64,000 nucleotides of DNA from an uncultured Bacteroidales bacterium (GCA_905233685.1 CAJOEZ010000024.1:18235-82234); one strand, 5' to 3'. Positions 24,344 to 36,300 are shown, counted from the stretch's first letter. Notes: a model not told the origin generated them from the sequence alone. Numbers and translations are program-made.

Positions 24344-26320
24344 ATGCGTTACCAAACCCGAAAAAAGATCCGGAAGGAATGGCTTTCTGCGCCTGTCGTG
24401 CTGCTGATTTACAGGCTGTTGGCTATCCTTGTGGCCCTCAGCATCAGCCGATGGCTTGTCTATCTTTTCAACCTGCAGTTTTTCCACCAGTTGTCGCTCG
24501 GCGAGTCGTTTAGGCTCTATTTCCTCGGGATGCGCTTCGACCTTTCCGTCATCATGGCGCTCAATTTGCCGCTTATCATCTATTATTGTTTCCCCTCACG
24601 GAAAATCATCAACAAGGTGCCGCAGAGCATCATCGATCTGATCTATATCGCCACCAACGGTGTTGCTATCTTCCTGAATTTCATGGACACAGTGTGTTTC
24701 CATTTCTTCGGCAAGCATATCACCTTGGAGTTCTTCGGGCAACTCGGACGCTCGGAGGAACTGTCATTGGGCATCATCGGGCAGGTGGTGTTTGACTTCT
24801 GGTATCTCATTGTGATTTTCGTGCTTTTTATCCTGACTATTGATGTGGTGACGCGCTTCACCCGACTGCGCCAGCCTATCAAGGAGGCCGAGCCGATTTG
24901 GATTCCAAGGCAGTGCGTCAGCCTCGTGGTCATGCTGTTGCTGGCTTTTGTGGCTTGGCGAGGCGGTTTGCAGGCCGAACCTATCGGCATGGACACTGCG
25001 CGACGCTACACCGACCCGCAAAACGCGCCTATTTTGCTTAACACGCCGTTTTGCATTGCTAAAAGTAGTGACACGCAACTCACTGAACGCCACCAGTTTC
25101 CCGAAGACACCACTGCTTTTGTCCACAACAATCTGAAAGCAAATCGTTTTATCAACGACACCCTGCAAAACGACAGCCTTCCTGCTAATCTGGTGCTTAT
25201 CATCATGAAAAGCGTCGGGCAGGAGATGATTGGTTATTACAATCCCGTGCACCGCTACCCACTGACGCCGTTTTTGGATTCGCTTTTGGCGCAGAGCCTC
25301 ACCTTCGACGGGCGTTCCAACAGCCGCCGCAGCCTTGAGGCTTTGCCGGCACTTTTGGCCAGTCTGCCCTCGCTGATGAACACCTCTTTCATCGCTTCGC
25401 CCTACGCTGAAAACGACTTTGATGCCTTCGCGCAACACCTTCAGAAACAAGGCTATAACACCATCTTCATGCACGGCGGCGACAACGGTATCATGGGCTA
25501 TGATGACTTCTCCCACCGCGCAGGCTTCAAGAACTATTTCGGCCGTACCGAATACGGCGACGACAGCGACTACGACGGTCGATGGGGCATCTACGACGGT
25601 CCGTTCCTGCAATATGCCGCCAAGGCTCTCAACCGTTTGCACGGGCCTTTTGCCAGCGCCATTTACATGCTCTCGTCACGCTATCCCTACAAGGTGCCGA
25701 ATGACTTTGTTTTCCCCGAGGAAAGCTACTATTGGACTGGCTTTGAGAAAACCGTGTATTACTCCGACTGCGCCCTTCGTGACTTTTTCGCCACTGCCGA
25801 GCGGATGCCATGGTATCGTAACACGCTGTTTGTCATCACTTCCGACTTCTCCAACAACGAGCATTTCCAGCCCGAATACAGCAACGTGTGGGGTATGTAT
25901 GCCATTCCCGTGGCGTTTTTCTGGCCTGAAAAAATCGAGGCGCGCCGTTGTCCCGAAACTGCCCAACAGATTGACCTTGGGCCGTCCATCCTTTCCGCGA
26001 TGAACGTTAACGACACGCTGTTTGCTTTCGGGCGCAACCTGTTCGACACGCTCAGCGAGCCGGCCTTCATCAGCTATTACAACCTCACTTATCAATATTG
26101 CGACGGTCGCTATCTTGTGCAGTCCGATGGTGAGATGTCATTCGGCATTTACAAGCCCCAAACCGACCCGCTTCTGACCGACAACCTTATCGACCGTCTG
26201 CAATGTCCCGACATCTTCGAGAAGCTTTATCGGTTTGTTCAGGAATACAATAATAGGATGATACTCAATCAATTAAAGATTGAGAAGGTAAGGATAGAGA
26301 ACGACAGCATTCCCCAATAA
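24344..26320 (+). CDS. LTA synthase/MdoB-like sulfatase-fold membrane protein, degenerate active site
   Basis: A 658-residue protein with about five N-terminal transmembrane segments (to ~residue 210) and a periplasmic alkaline-phosphatase/sulfatase-fold domain (~280-570). In true members the metal/nucleophile residues are Glu in a MES motif, Thr in the RRTxEG-type motif and Asp-His in an ADH motif. Here these read LVLIIMKSVGQE (Lys 289 for Glu), SNSRRSLEALPALL (Ser 330 for Thr) and VITSDFSNNE (Asp 501 kept, Phe 502 for His). It probably does not bind metal normally. Otherwise the domain is full length, so this is more likely an adapted pseudo-enzyme than a decaying gene. It is divergent from the M23 peptidase and ends directly at the stop of the DUF4301 gene on the other strand. 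Confidence 0.82.
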   Translation: MRYQTRKKIRKEWLSAPVVLLIYRLLAILVALSISRWLVYLFNLQFFHQLSLGESFRLYFLGMRFDLSVIMALNLPLIIYYCFPSRKIINKVPQSIIDLIYIATNGVAIFLNFMDTVCFHFFGKHITLEFFGQLGRSEELSLGIIGQVVFDFWYLIVIFVLFILTIDVVTRFTRLRQPIKEAEPIWIPRQCVSLVVMLLLAFVAWRGGLQAEPIGMDTARRYTDPQNAPILLNTPFCIAKSSDTQLTERHQFPEDTTAFVHNNLKANRFINDTLQNDSLPANLVLIIMKSVGQEMIGYYNPVHRYPLTPFLDSLLAQSLTFDGRSNSRRSLEALPALLASLPSLMNTSFIASPYAENDFDAFAQHLQKQGYNTIFMHGGDNGIMGYDDFSHRAGFKNYFGRTEYGDDSDYDGRWGIYDGPFLQYAAKALNRLHGPFASAIYMLSSRYPYKVPNDFVFPEESYYWTGFEKTVYYSDCALRDFFATAERMPWYRNTLFVITSDFSNNEHFQPEYSNVWGMYAIPVAFFWPEKIEARRCPETAQQIDLGPSILSAMNVNDTLFAFGRNLFDTLSEPAFISYYNLTYQYCDGRYLVQSDGEMSFGIYKPQTDPLLTDNLIDRLQCPDIFEKLYRFVQEYNNRMILNQLKIEKVRIENDSIPQ

Positions 26321-27832
26321 TCAGTTGTGCATCGGCTTCAGCAAGTCGTTCACCGTCTTCACGGGGTTGAAGGTTTCAATGGGCACTTCCACGAAAATGG
26401 TGATCCAGTCGGCCATGGCACCGTTCCAAAGTCCAGGCAGTTCAAGGGCACGCAGCTCGCGTCCGTCTTTCGATTTGTTGGAAATGAAGCCCGTGTTGGC
26501 ATCAACATAATCGGTCAGGATGAAAGCCTCGCCCTTGTAGTTCCAGCAGCCGCACACAAGGTCGACGGGATTGAAATGCGTTGAGCCTTGGAAGATGGCT
26601 TCCTGTTGTGCGTTTTTGTGGTCAATTTGCGATGACTCAATAATTTGCAGAGAAACTTCATCGTCGTCATTTTTCACCCAGAAAGGACCGCCGCCGGGTT
26701 CGCCTTCGTTTTTCACCATGCCGCAAATGCGCATCGGGCGGTTGAGTTTATTGTACAGATAATCAATCTTTTCGATGTCGTTGTATTCCAAAACGAAGTC
26801 GGGAATCTCAATCATCAGCTTCTCTTTGGCGAAACGGATGATGTCGTTTAGGTCGTTGTCGGAGACATTGCCTTCGTCGAGCAAATTCAGGAAGTCAAAA
26901 GCCTTTTGCTGCAACTGGAGCAGCAATCCAGCCAGCACCTTTTTATATAGGATGGTCGTCGCGGCCTTGGTTTCGGGCACGATGTTGTCGATGTTCTTGA
27001 TGAAGACGATCTCCTCGGCAAGGTCGTTGAGGTTCTCGATGAGTGCGCCATGACCACCCGGACGGAACAGCAGCTTGCCGTCAGCCTCGCGGAAAAGGTT
27101 TCCGTCGGCATCGATGGCTACGGTGTCCGTGGATGGCTTTTGGCAGGAGAAGGTGATGTCGTAACGGACGCCATATTTCCTTTCGTAACTGTCTTTCAGC
27201 GCATTGACTGTCTTTTTGAAGGGTTCCTCATGTTCGGGTGAGACCGTGAAATGCAGCTTGGCGATACCCTCGTTGTCGGTGGCGTATTTGGCTGCCTCAA
27301 ACAGGTGTTCTTCCAACGCAAGACGGTCGAAATCAGCATAATGGTGGAATTTCAGCAGAGCTTTGGGCAGCTTGCCATAGTTCAGGCCGTCCTCCAACAG
27401 CAAAGCCTTCACGACGTCCACTTTTCGGCCTTGTTGCAGCAGGGTGTCGATGTCGAGGCCGTAAAGCTTTTTCACGGCTTCGTTGAGGTCGCTGAAGAAG
27501 GCAAAACTATGGATATGAGCGAAGAAGATGTCCGTGAACTTGCTTTCCTCAGCGGTCTCGATGAAGTTGAACAAGTCCTTGAACATGCGCGAGGCCGCGC
27601 CTGAGGCAGGCACGAATTTCGTGAACTGGTAGTACTCCTTGTCGGCGTCGAAGGTCTGAGTCATGGCCTTGACTTGCTCCTCGTCTAAGCGCAGAATGCC
27701 GTCGCCGAGGGTGGCAGGACGCATCAATTCGACATATTTTGTGCCTCTTTTCAGTTGGGCAACTTGTTGTAACACTTGATTTTCGGTGATATTTCTACCC
27801 GAAAGTTGGTTGAGGTCTTTTTCTGTAAGCAT
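26321..27832 (-). CDS. DUF4301 family protein
   Basis: A 503-residue soluble protein. It starts at MLTEKDLNQLSGRNI (ATG at 27832), supported by a TATTTTTG box at 27854-27861 on the minus strand; the open frame continues to 28384 but that part runs through both tRNA genes and into uvrB. Visible marks: KFVPASGAASRMFKDLF (a nucleotidyltransferase-like loop), LLFRPGGHGALIENLND, GGGPFWV and GSTHFNPVDLVCG. This matches DUF4301, a Bacteroidota family with hints of a nucleotide-sugar transferase fold; biochemical activity is unknown. Confidence 0.8.
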   Translation of the reverse strand: MLTEKDLNQLSGRNITENQVLQQVAQLKRGTKYVELMRPATLGDGILRLDEEQVKAMTQTFDADKEYYQFTKFVPASGAASRMFKDLFNFIETAEESKFTDIFFAHIHSFAFFSDLNEAVKKLYGLDIDTLLQQGRKVDVVKALLLEDGLNYGKLPKALLKFHHYADFDRLALEEHLFEAAKYATDNEGIAKLHFTVSPEHEEPFKKTVNALKDSYERKYGVRYDITFSCQKPSTDTVAIDADGNLFREADGKLLFRPGGHGALIENLNDLAEEIVFIKNIDNIVPETKAATTILYKKVLAGLLLQLQQKAFDFLNLLDEGNVSDNDLNDIIRFAKEKLMIEIPDFVLEYNDIEKIDYLYNKLNRPMRICGMVKNEGEPGGGPFWVKNDDDEVSLQIIESSQIDHKNAQQEAIFQGSTHFNPVDLVCGCWNYKGEAFILTDYVDANTGFISNKSKDGRELRALELPGLWNGAMADWITIFVEVPIETFNPVKTVNDLLKPMHN

Positions 27833-27913
27833 ATCATTAGGTTTTAAACGCTTCAAAAATAAGAAATTAAGAGATACGATGAAAAAAATCTGCAAAATTT
27901 TTCTGAAAAACGT

Positions 27914-27942
27914 TTGCGTGAACGAAAAAAGTTGTACTTTTG
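27914..27942 (+). promoter_or_regulatory. tRNA-Leu operon promoter
   Basis: TTG at 27914-27916, 18 bases, TACTTTTG at 27935-27942, 10 bases before the first tRNA. A near-consensus Bacteroidota promoter. Confidence 0.75.
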
Positions 27943-27952
27943 CAGCCGTTAA

Positions 27953-28036
27953 GCCCAGGTGGTGAAATTGGTAGACACGCCACTTTGAGGGGGTGGTGCC
28001 GATTACGGCATGCAAGTTCGACTCTTGTCCTGGGCA
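27953..28036 (+). tRNA. tRNA-Leu (GAG)
   Basis: Acceptor arm GCCCAGG (27953) with CCTGGGC and discriminator A at 28036, D-arm with TTGGTAGAC, anticodon loop TTGAGGG giving GAG, a long variable arm as in class II tRNAs, and a T-arm with GTTCGA. CCA is not encoded. Confidence 0.93.
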
Positions 28037-28046
28037 CAGTCTCCAA

Positions 28047-28128
28047 GCCCCGATGGCGGAATTGGTAGACGCGTGCGTTTCAGGTGCGTATATCGAGAGG
28101 TGTGCAGGTTCGACTCCTGTTCGGGGCA
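28047..28128 (+). tRNA. tRNA-Leu (CAG)
   Basis: Acceptor GCCCCGA (28047) with TCGGGGC and discriminator A at 28128, anticodon loop TTCAGGT giving CAG, long variable arm, T-loop GTTCGAC. The anticodon stem uses two G-T pairs. It lies 10 bases after the other tRNA-Leu, so both come from one transcript. Confidence 0.92.
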
Positions 28129-28137
28129 CAAAATCAC

Positions 28138-28174
28138 AACCCAATTCGTTGAAGTTCAATGAGTTGGGTTTTAA
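28138..28174 (+). terminator. hairpin after the tRNA pair
   Basis: AACCCAATTC pairs with GAGTTGGGTT (10 pairs, one G-T) around a 13-base loop, then TTAACTTTATTT. A moderate terminator; uvrB follows at 28191 and may get some read-through. Confidence 0.6.
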
Positions 28175-28190
28175 CTTTATTTGCTGAGGT

Positions 28191-30197
28191 ATGAACTTCA
28201 AACTGACTTCCGATTTCCAGCCCACTGGCGACCAGCCTGAAGCCATCAAGGAATTGGTCGATGGCATCCGGCGCGGCGACCGTGCCCAGACGCTGCTTGG
28301 CGTGACGGGTTCGGGCAAGACGTTCACCATCGCGAATGTCTTGGCCCAACTGAACCGTCCGGCCTTGGTGCTGAGCCACAACAAGACCCTCGCGGCGCAA
28401 CTTTACGGCGAGTTCAAGCAGTTTTTCCCCGAAAACGCGGTGGAGTATTTCGTTTCCTATTACGACTACTACCAGCCTGAGGCATTCATTCCGGCCACGA
28501 ACACCTATATCGAAAAGGACTTGGCCATCAACATGGAAATCGACAAGATGCGCTTGGCCACGACTTCGGCTTTACTTTCGGGACGGCGCGACATTATCGT
28601 AGTTTCTTCAGTGTCATGTCTTTACGGTATCGGCAACCCCGAGGACTTCGGCAAAAACGTGATTTATTTGGAACGCGGGATGAAAACCACTCGCGACGAT
28701 GTGGCGAAGGCTTTGGTCGGGGCGTTGTATGTGCGCAATGAGATTGAGTTCACGCAGGGCAAGTTCAGGGTGAAAGGGGAGACGATGGATGTGTTTCCGG
28801 CCTACGCCGATTACGCCTACCGCATCGTGTTTTGGGACGACGAAATCGACAGCCTTGAGATGTTCAACCCCGTGACGGGCAGACGGATGGAGGAACTTTC
28901 CGAACTGACCATTTTCCCCGCCAACATTTTCGTGACCTCGCAAGCCAAACTCAACGCCGCCGTGACGGAGATTCAGGACGACATGTTCAAGCAGGCCGAG
29001 TATTTCCGAGAAATCGGCAAGCCGTTGGAAGCCAAGCGTTTGGAAGACCGCGTGAATTTCGATATTGAGATGATGAAGGAGTTGGGCTATTGCTCTGGCA
29101 TTGAGAACTATTCGCGCTATTTCGACGGGCGCAGTCCGGGGACGCGGCCTTTCTGCCTCCTCGACTATTTCCCCGACGACTTCATCACCGTGATTGACGA
29201 GAGCCATGTCACCGTGCCGCAGATTCGCGGGATGCACGGCGGCGACCGCTCGCGCAAGCAAACCTTGGTGGAATACGGTTTCCGGCTGCCTTCGGCTTTG
29301 GATAACCGGCCTTTGCAATTCGATGAGTTTGAGTCGCTTACGGGACAAACTATCTATGTCAGCGCCACGCCTGCCGACTTTGAGTTGCAGCAGAGCGAGG
29401 GCGTGTATGTGGAGCAGGTGATTCGACCCACGGGTTTGCTCGACCCGATCATTGAAGTGCGCCCCAGTCTGAATCAAGTCGATGACCTCATCGATGAAAT
29501 TCATAAGGTGACGGAGAAGAACCAGCGCGTTTTGGTCACCACCTTGACCAAACGCATGGCCGAAGAACTGAATACCTACCTTAACGGATTGAAAATCAAG
29601 ACGCGGTATATCCATTCCGATGTGGATACTATGGAGCGTGTGGAGATTTTGCAAGGCCTCCGTATGGGCGATTTTGACGTGTTGGTGGGCGTGAATTTGC
29701 TTCGTGAGGGTTTGGACTTACCCGAAGTCAGCCTTGTGGCCATCCTCGATGCCGACAAGGAAGGCTTCCTGCGTTCTGAGCGTTCCCTGACGCAGACTGC
29801 AGGCCGCGCTGCCCGCAACGCCGAGAGCAAGGTCATCATGTACGCCGATACCATCACCGACTCGATGCGCAAGACCATCGACGAAACCGCTCGCCGTCGC
29901 GCCAAGCAAATGGCTTACAATGAGGTACATGGCATTGTGCCCAAGACCATTGTCAAGGCCATTGACAATTCACTTGGCACTCTGAAGGGAACCCAGCCTG
30001 TGCCTTATTCCCAATCCGACCTTCCGACGAGCATGGCCGCTGAAAGTCAGGCGGTTTATATGTCGAAAGAGCAGATTCAGAAGGCCATCGCGCAGGCCAA
30101 GAAGAACATGGAGAAAGCCGTCAAGGAGATGGACTTCCTCGCGGCGGCGAAGTATCGCGACGAGATGGTGGCGTTGCAGGAGCGGGTGAAAGACTAA
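28191..30197 (+). CDS. uvrB: UvrABC system protein B
   Basis: A 668-residue nucleotide excision repair helicase-like protein that holds damaged DNA for UvrC. Marks: QPEAIKELVDGIRRGD, Walker A GVTGSGKT (37-44), the beta-hairpin YYDYYQPEAF (~91-100), the DEAD-like motif VIDESH, the helicase C motifs VGVNLLREGLDLPEVSLV and QTAGRAARN, and a C-terminal UVR domain (AKKNMEKAVKEMDFLAAAKY). Length is normal. No separate promoter is clear between the tRNA terminator and its ATG. Confidence 0.97.
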   Translation: MNFKLTSDFQPTGDQPEAIKELVDGIRRGDRAQTLLGVTGSGKTFTIANVLAQLNRPALVLSHNKTLAAQLYGEFKQFFPENAVEYFVSYYDYYQPEAFIPATNTYIEKDLAINMEIDKMRLATTSALLSGRRDIIVVSSVSCLYGIGNPEDFGKNVIYLERGMKTTRDDVAKALVGALYVRNEIEFTQGKFRVKGETMDVFPAYADYAYRIVFWDDEIDSLEMFNPVTGRRMEELSELTIFPANIFVTSQAKLNAAVTEIQDDMFKQAEYFREIGKPLEAKRLEDRVNFDIEMMKELGYCSGIENYSRYFDGRSPGTRPFCLLDYFPDDFITVIDESHVTVPQIRGMHGGDRSRKQTLVEYGFRLPSALDNRPLQFDEFESLTGQTIYVSATPADFELQQSEGVYVEQVIRPTGLLDPIIEVRPSLNQVDDLIDEIHKVTEKNQRVLVTTLTKRMAEELNTYLNGLKIKTRYIHSDVDTMERVEILQGLRMGDFDVLVGVNLLREGLDLPEVSLVAILDADKEGFLRSERSLTQTAGRAARNAESKVIMYADTITDSMRKTIDETARRRAKQMAYNEVHGIVPKTIVKAIDNSLGTLKGTQPVPYSQSDLPTSMAAESQAVYMSKEQIQKAIAQAKKNMEKAVKEMDFLAAAKYRDEMVALQERVKD

Positions 30198-30232
30198 TTT
30201 CCCAGCCCCGCCAACTTTTTCCTGCCTTTTCT

Positions 30233-30262
30233 TTGCATTGTAACAGAATTATTGTAATTTTG
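30233..30262 (+). promoter_or_regulatory. promoter of the giant surface protein gene
   Basis: TTG at 30233-30235, 19 bases, TAATTTTG at 30255-30262, with a ~60-base leader to the ATG. Near consensus. Confidence 0.7.
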
Positions 30263-30322
30263 CTCCCACCTAATCTCCTCAAAGCCTAAAAAATAGGACA
30301 AATAATCTAAATTTATAACTCT

Positions 30323-33300
30323 ATGAACGTAAGAATTATACTCCGAAAAGGGGCGACCCGACTCGCCCTGCTCATCCTACTGCTGAGTGCGGCGGGAATG
30401 ACGAACGCTATGGCCCAAACCTTCACCTTGGGCAACCTCAACTACTCCCTCAACAACGATGGAGCTTCCGTGACCGTGATTGGCCACGTGGACGGCCAAA
30501 ACGCCACCGGCGAGCTGGTGATTCCCGAAAGCGTGGAGCTTTATGGCACTACTTATCCTGTGACTGCGATTGGCAACAATGCTTTTAGTGGCTGTAATGG
30601 CTTAACTGGCTCTCTTGTGATTCCCAATTCGGTGATTACCATTGGCAATGAGGCTTTTCGTGGCTGTTCTGGCTTTACAGGCACTCTGACCATTGGCAGT
30701 TCGGTTCAAAGCATTGGATATGAGGCTTTTTACAATTGTTATGGTTTTGTAGGTGATTTAACTATTCCTGAAAGTGTGACTTATGTCTATTACCGCGCAT
30801 TTCAGTATTGCAATGGTTTCACTTGCCTAAATTACAATGCTACTAACTGTGGCCTTTATAATTCAAGCTGGTTGTCTAATTCCATTACAACCTTAAACAT
30901 CGGTGACAATGTGCAAGTAATACCTGCCTCTTTCTTGACAAACCGCACTTCTTTCACTGGCGAATTGGTTATTCCCGAATCAGTTACTTCAATTGGCAGT
31001 GACGCTTTTTATGGCTGTACAGGCTTCACGGGTTCGCTCAATATTCCTGAATCGGTTACGACCATCCAAAACAATGCTTTTCGTGGGTGCAACGGCTTAA
31101 CGGGTTTGAATCTTGGAAATGCTGTGACTACCATTGGTGATAACGCTTTCGATGGTTGCACAGGCTTTACGGGTTCGCTCACCATTCCTAACTCGGTGAA
31201 CAGCATCGGTGCCAATGCTTTCTCGGGCTGTACAGGCTTTTCTGGCACATTAACGCTCGGAAACTCATTGACGCAAATTGGCAACACGGCCTTCTTCGGG
31301 GCTTGCCAAGGCTTCACTTCGTTTATCGTGCTGCCTGTGGTGCCGCCCACGCTTGGCAACAATGTCTTTGTCAGCATGGATTACGGCATGACCGTTTCGG
31401 TGCCTTGCGGCTCGTTGGAGGCCTATCAGAGCGCTACGGGCTGGAGCGTGTTCACTGACCTTCAGGAAACCGACCCTTGCTTGTGGGCAATTTCAGCCTC
31501 GGCTACTCCTAACGTGGGTGGCACAGTAAGTGGCGGCGGTCTTTACTATCAGGGGCAGACCTGCACCCTGACAGCCATGCCCTTAGGCGATTTTGTGTTC
31601 AGTCGTTGGACGGAAGATGGCATAGAAGTCTCGACTAACCCTGTCTTCACCTTTACAGTGGAAGGGAACCGCACCCTTGTGGCCCAGTTCATCCGCCCCA
31701 ACTACATCTACTTCGTTGACCCCAACGTAGAAGCCCGCTGCTTGGAGCTTTGGGACACCGATGGCGATGGTAACCTTTCCTACGATGAAGCTGCCGCAGT
31801 GACTAATTTGGGACAGGCTTTCCGCAACAATGACAACATCACCTCTTTCAATGAATTGCAGTATTTTACGGGACTTGCCTCACTTAATAGCGAGGAGTTT
31901 TACAATTGTGAATACCTTGTTTCCATTACCCTTCCTGTAGGACTTACTACGATTGGATACTATTCTTTCAATGATTGTTATAGATTGACTACTGTTGTTC
32001 TTCCCGAAGGCCTTACCTCAATTGGAGGCAGTGCTTTTGAGCATTGCAGTACTTTATCGTCCATCACTCTTCCCGAAAGCCTCACCTCAATTGGTGAGTA
32101 TGCTTTCCAATATTGTTATGCTTTGGCATCTATCAACCTTCCTGAAGGCCTCTCTTCAATAGGGTACTATGCTTTCTATGATTGCAATGCCTTGACTTCC
32201 ATCATCATTCCAGAAAGTATCACTTCTATTAGCTATAGAGCTTTCTCTTCTTGCGATGCTTTGTCATCGGTCACTTTACCCTCAAGCCTTACTTCGATTC
32301 AATTTGAAGCATTTAGAAATTGCACTTCATTATCGTCTATCACACTTCCCGAAAGCCTTACCTCAATTGGAAACAATGCTTTTGAATACTGCAATGCCTT
32401 GTCGTCCATCGATGCGCTGGCGGTGGTGCCGCCTACTTTAGGCTCCAATGTTTTCAACGGCTTCAACCTTTACAATGTGGTGGTCAACGTGCCTTGCAAC
32501 ACCACCGCTGACTATCAGAGTGCAAGCGGCTGGGATGTGTTCACCAACTTCCAGGAATCCAACGAATGCTTCTATGATGTCACTGTTTCGTTCAGCCCCG
32601 AGATAGCGGGAACGGTGACTGGTGCGGGCACCTATCAGCGGGGCGAAATGTGTACTTTGACCGCCACGCCAGCCGAAGGCCGCGACTTCGTTTGTTGGAT
32701 GGAAAACGGACAAGTTTACTCCACGGAGACGAGCTTCTCGTTCTTTGTGACGGGTTCGAGGAGTTTCGGGGCGGTGTTCACGGCCCTGCCTTCCGAAATC
32801 ATCGCCTTCCTTGACGCGAGGGTGAAAGCCATTTGCGTGGAACACTGGGACATCGACGGCGATGGCGAGTTGAGCTATTCCGAAGCCGCCGCCGTGACGG
32901 ATTTGGGCAACTGGTTCCAAGGCAACACCGAAATCATGTTGTTCAATGAGTTGCAGTATTTCACGGGATTGTCAACCATTGGCCCCAACGCTTTCAAGGA
33001 TTGCAGCCTGCTGAATTTCATCGTGTTGCCCAATAATTTGACTTCGATTGGAAATTCCGCATTTTACAATTGTAGCGGTTTGATTGGTGGCCTCACCATT
33101 CCTGACTCCGTCATCAAGATTGAGGACTATGCCTTTTACAATTGCAGCGGTTTCATGGGCTTGCTGACCATTGGTGAATCTGTTCAGAGGATTGGAAACT
33201 ACGCTTTCTACAATTGCCGCAATTTCACGGGCAGCATTGTCATTCCCAACTCTGTTACCTACATCGGCAATTATGCTTTTTATGGCAGCACGGCCTATTG

Positions 33301-36300
33301 GGGCACGCTGACCCTTGGCGAGAACGTGCGAACCATTGGTAACTACGCTTTCTACGGCTGCAACGGCCTTGTGGGCGACATTGTGATTCCTAATTCCGTG
33401 ACCACGATTGGAGCCTATGCTTTCTATGACTGCCACAGTTTTGGAGGCACATTGACGCTTGGCAACTCCGTGACTTCGATTGGAAACAATGCTTTCAGAG
33501 AGTGCTACAACCTTACGGGTGACCTTGTGATTCCTAACTCCGTGACAACGATAGGATACGAAGCGTTCCGCAATTGCTCTGGTTTTACAGGCACATTGAC
33601 CATTGGAAATTCCGTGGCCACAATTGGAGAGGCCGCTTTTTACTATTGCAACGGACTTGTTGGCGATATTGATATTCCTCATTCCGTGACTACGATTGAA
33701 CAAGGTGCTTTTGCCAATTGCAACGGATTTACGGGCAGTCTGACGATACCCAGTTCCGTGACCTGGATTGGAAAAGGCGCATTTTATTATTGCACTGCAA
33801 TTTCGGAAGTGAATTATAATGTGACAAGTCATCCAGATATTTCAATTGGCGATTATTATTATAATTATTCTTATATGCCGCCTTTTTATTACTGTGGAGG
33901 CCATCTGAATATAGGCGACAATGTAATTATGATACCATGTAATATGTTTAGAGAGGCTGATTTCACTGGCACTCTGACCATTCCCAATTCCATCATCACC
34001 ATCAGGGATTATGCTTTCTACCGTTGTGACCAATTGACTGGCACTTTGGTATTTCCCAACTCGATGAACACCATTGGAGTCAATGCTTTCCAATACTGCA
34101 CGGGCTTCACGGAGGTCATCATGGGTATCAATTTGATGATTGTGGGCAACCGCTCGTTTAGCAACTGCACGGGCTTGCAGAAAGTCATCCTTCCGGATGT
34201 GGTCACCGTCATCGGCATCGAGGCCTTCAGGTATTGCAGCCAATTGGCCGAGGTGAACATGCAGGCACCCGAAGCGCCGTCTATCGGCTGGGATGTGTTC
34301 TCCGACAATGCCCAGGGCAGAATCATCACCATTCCTTGCGGCATGACGGAAAACTATTCAGAAGGCTATTGGGAAGAGTGGGCAGATGCCTTGGTGGAGA
34401 TGTGTGACGACAACATAATCACGGTGTTAGTCGATCCCACCATTGCAGGAAGCGCAACAGGCGGAGGCACCTTCAACTACAGCCAGATTTGCACCCTCAC
34501 CGCCACGAGCAATTTGGGCTATCCTTTCCTCTATTGGACGAGAAACGGTGTGATAGTCTCGACAGAGCCGGTCTATAGCTTCGGTGTCACCGAGTCGTGC
34601 ACCTACGTAGCCAACTTCTCGCAAGAACCTGTTTCCTACGACATTACTGTGGCTTCCAACATGCAAGAAGCCGGCACGGCAAGCGGCGCAGGTACCTTCC
34701 TTTATGGCGCACAGGCCATAGTGAGTGCCACGGCGAACGAGGGCTATCATTTCGTCAACTGGACGAAGGACGGCGTGGCGGTTTCCACTTCGGCCATTTA
34801 TGCCTTCACCGTGACGGAGGCGGGCGACTATGTGGCCAACTTCGCCCCGAACAACTACGACATCCTCGCCGAGGCCAACCCGACCGCAGGCGGCAGCGTC
34901 ACGGGAAGCGGCACTTACGGCCACAACACGACGGTCACCTTGACCGCCACGGCCAATACGGGCTATACCTTTATTAATTGGACGAAGGACGGCACCGAGG
35001 TCTCGACCGAAACTACCTATAGCTTCATCGCTACGGAGTCGGCCAACTATGTGGCTCATTTCGAGCTGAACAGCTTCGAAATCACTGCCGAGGCCAATCC
35101 GGCCGAGGGCGGTACGGTGGAAGGCGCTGGCACCTATTATTATGGCAGCACCGCCACGCTGGTTGCCATGCCTAACGAGGGCTATCCTTTCGTCAACTGG
35201 ACCAAGAATGGCATGGTGGTCTCCACCAACACGACTTACAGCTTCGTCGTGACGGAGGCTAACAATTATGTGGCTAACTTCAACGAGGAGGCCATCTATT
35301 ATGAAATCACCGCCGAGGCCAATCCTGAAGAAGGCGGCACGGTGACGGGCGCAGGTACATACGGCCACGGCGCCATTGCCACGCTGACCGCAACGCCCAA
35401 TCCTTATTACGACTTCCTCTATTGGACAAAGGATGGAGCGGCAGTCAGCACCGACACCATCATCAGCTTCACCGTTACCGAGTCCGCCGACTATGTGGCT
35501 CACTTCGAGGCTTACACTTACGAGATTTCATTGGCGGTCAATGTTGAGGAAGGCGGCACCGTCACTGGAGGCGGCACTTACAGCTATGGCGAGACCGTCA
35601 CGGTGACGGCCATCCCGAACGAGGGCTACAGCTTCGTCAGTTGGGTGGAGAACGACAGCATTGTGGTCTCCACCGATGCCGAATATTCCTTCATCGCTTC
35701 CGCCGACAGAAGCCTGACAGCCAACTTCAGCCTGAACATCTACCTCATCGCTGTGGCTGCCAATCCTATGGAAGGCGGCATGGTGGAAGGTGGCGGCGCG
35801 TTCCATTATGGCGGCGAAGTCGTCATGACCGCAGTTCCCAATACGGGCTATTCCTTCGTCAATTGGATGGAGAATGGTGAGGTGGTCTCGTATGATGCCA
35901 CATACACCTTCATCGTGACCTCCAGCCGGAACTTGGTCGTTAACTTCGAGCTGACCGACATCACCCAAACCACGAACCTCGGAACAGGATGGAACTGGTA
36001 TTCCACTTACATTGAGCAGTCGGACATCGACGGCTTGGGTCAGTTGGAGAACAGCCTCTATAACAACGGCTTGTTGATTAAGTCGAGAAACGAAGGCTTT
36101 GTGGAATATTACAACATCAACGGCATGACGGGCTGGTATGGCAACTTGGAGAACATCGGCAACGAGCAGATGTACAAGATTAAAGTCGGCGCGCCTTGCA
36201 ACGCCAGCATCACCGGCTATGTTGCGCAGCCTGCCGACCACCCCATCACCCTCTATAACGGCTACAACTGGATTGGATTTCCCTATGCTCAAGCCGTGAA

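Noticed and set aside
22568..24487. Extended start of the M23 peptidase at 24487
   Set aside because: The extra 70 codons overlap the divergent gene and its promoter and add no signal peptide; the ATG at 24277 is far better.
27953..28128. tRNA-Leu pair as an integration site of the element
   Set aside because: Both flanks are core genes and no tRNA 3' end duplication is seen; the integrase lies 29 kb away.
26321..28384. Extended DUF4301 frame reaching through the tRNA genes
   Set aside because: The upstream part lies over two tRNA-Leu genes and uvrB; the internal ATG at 27832 with a promoter box fits the family.
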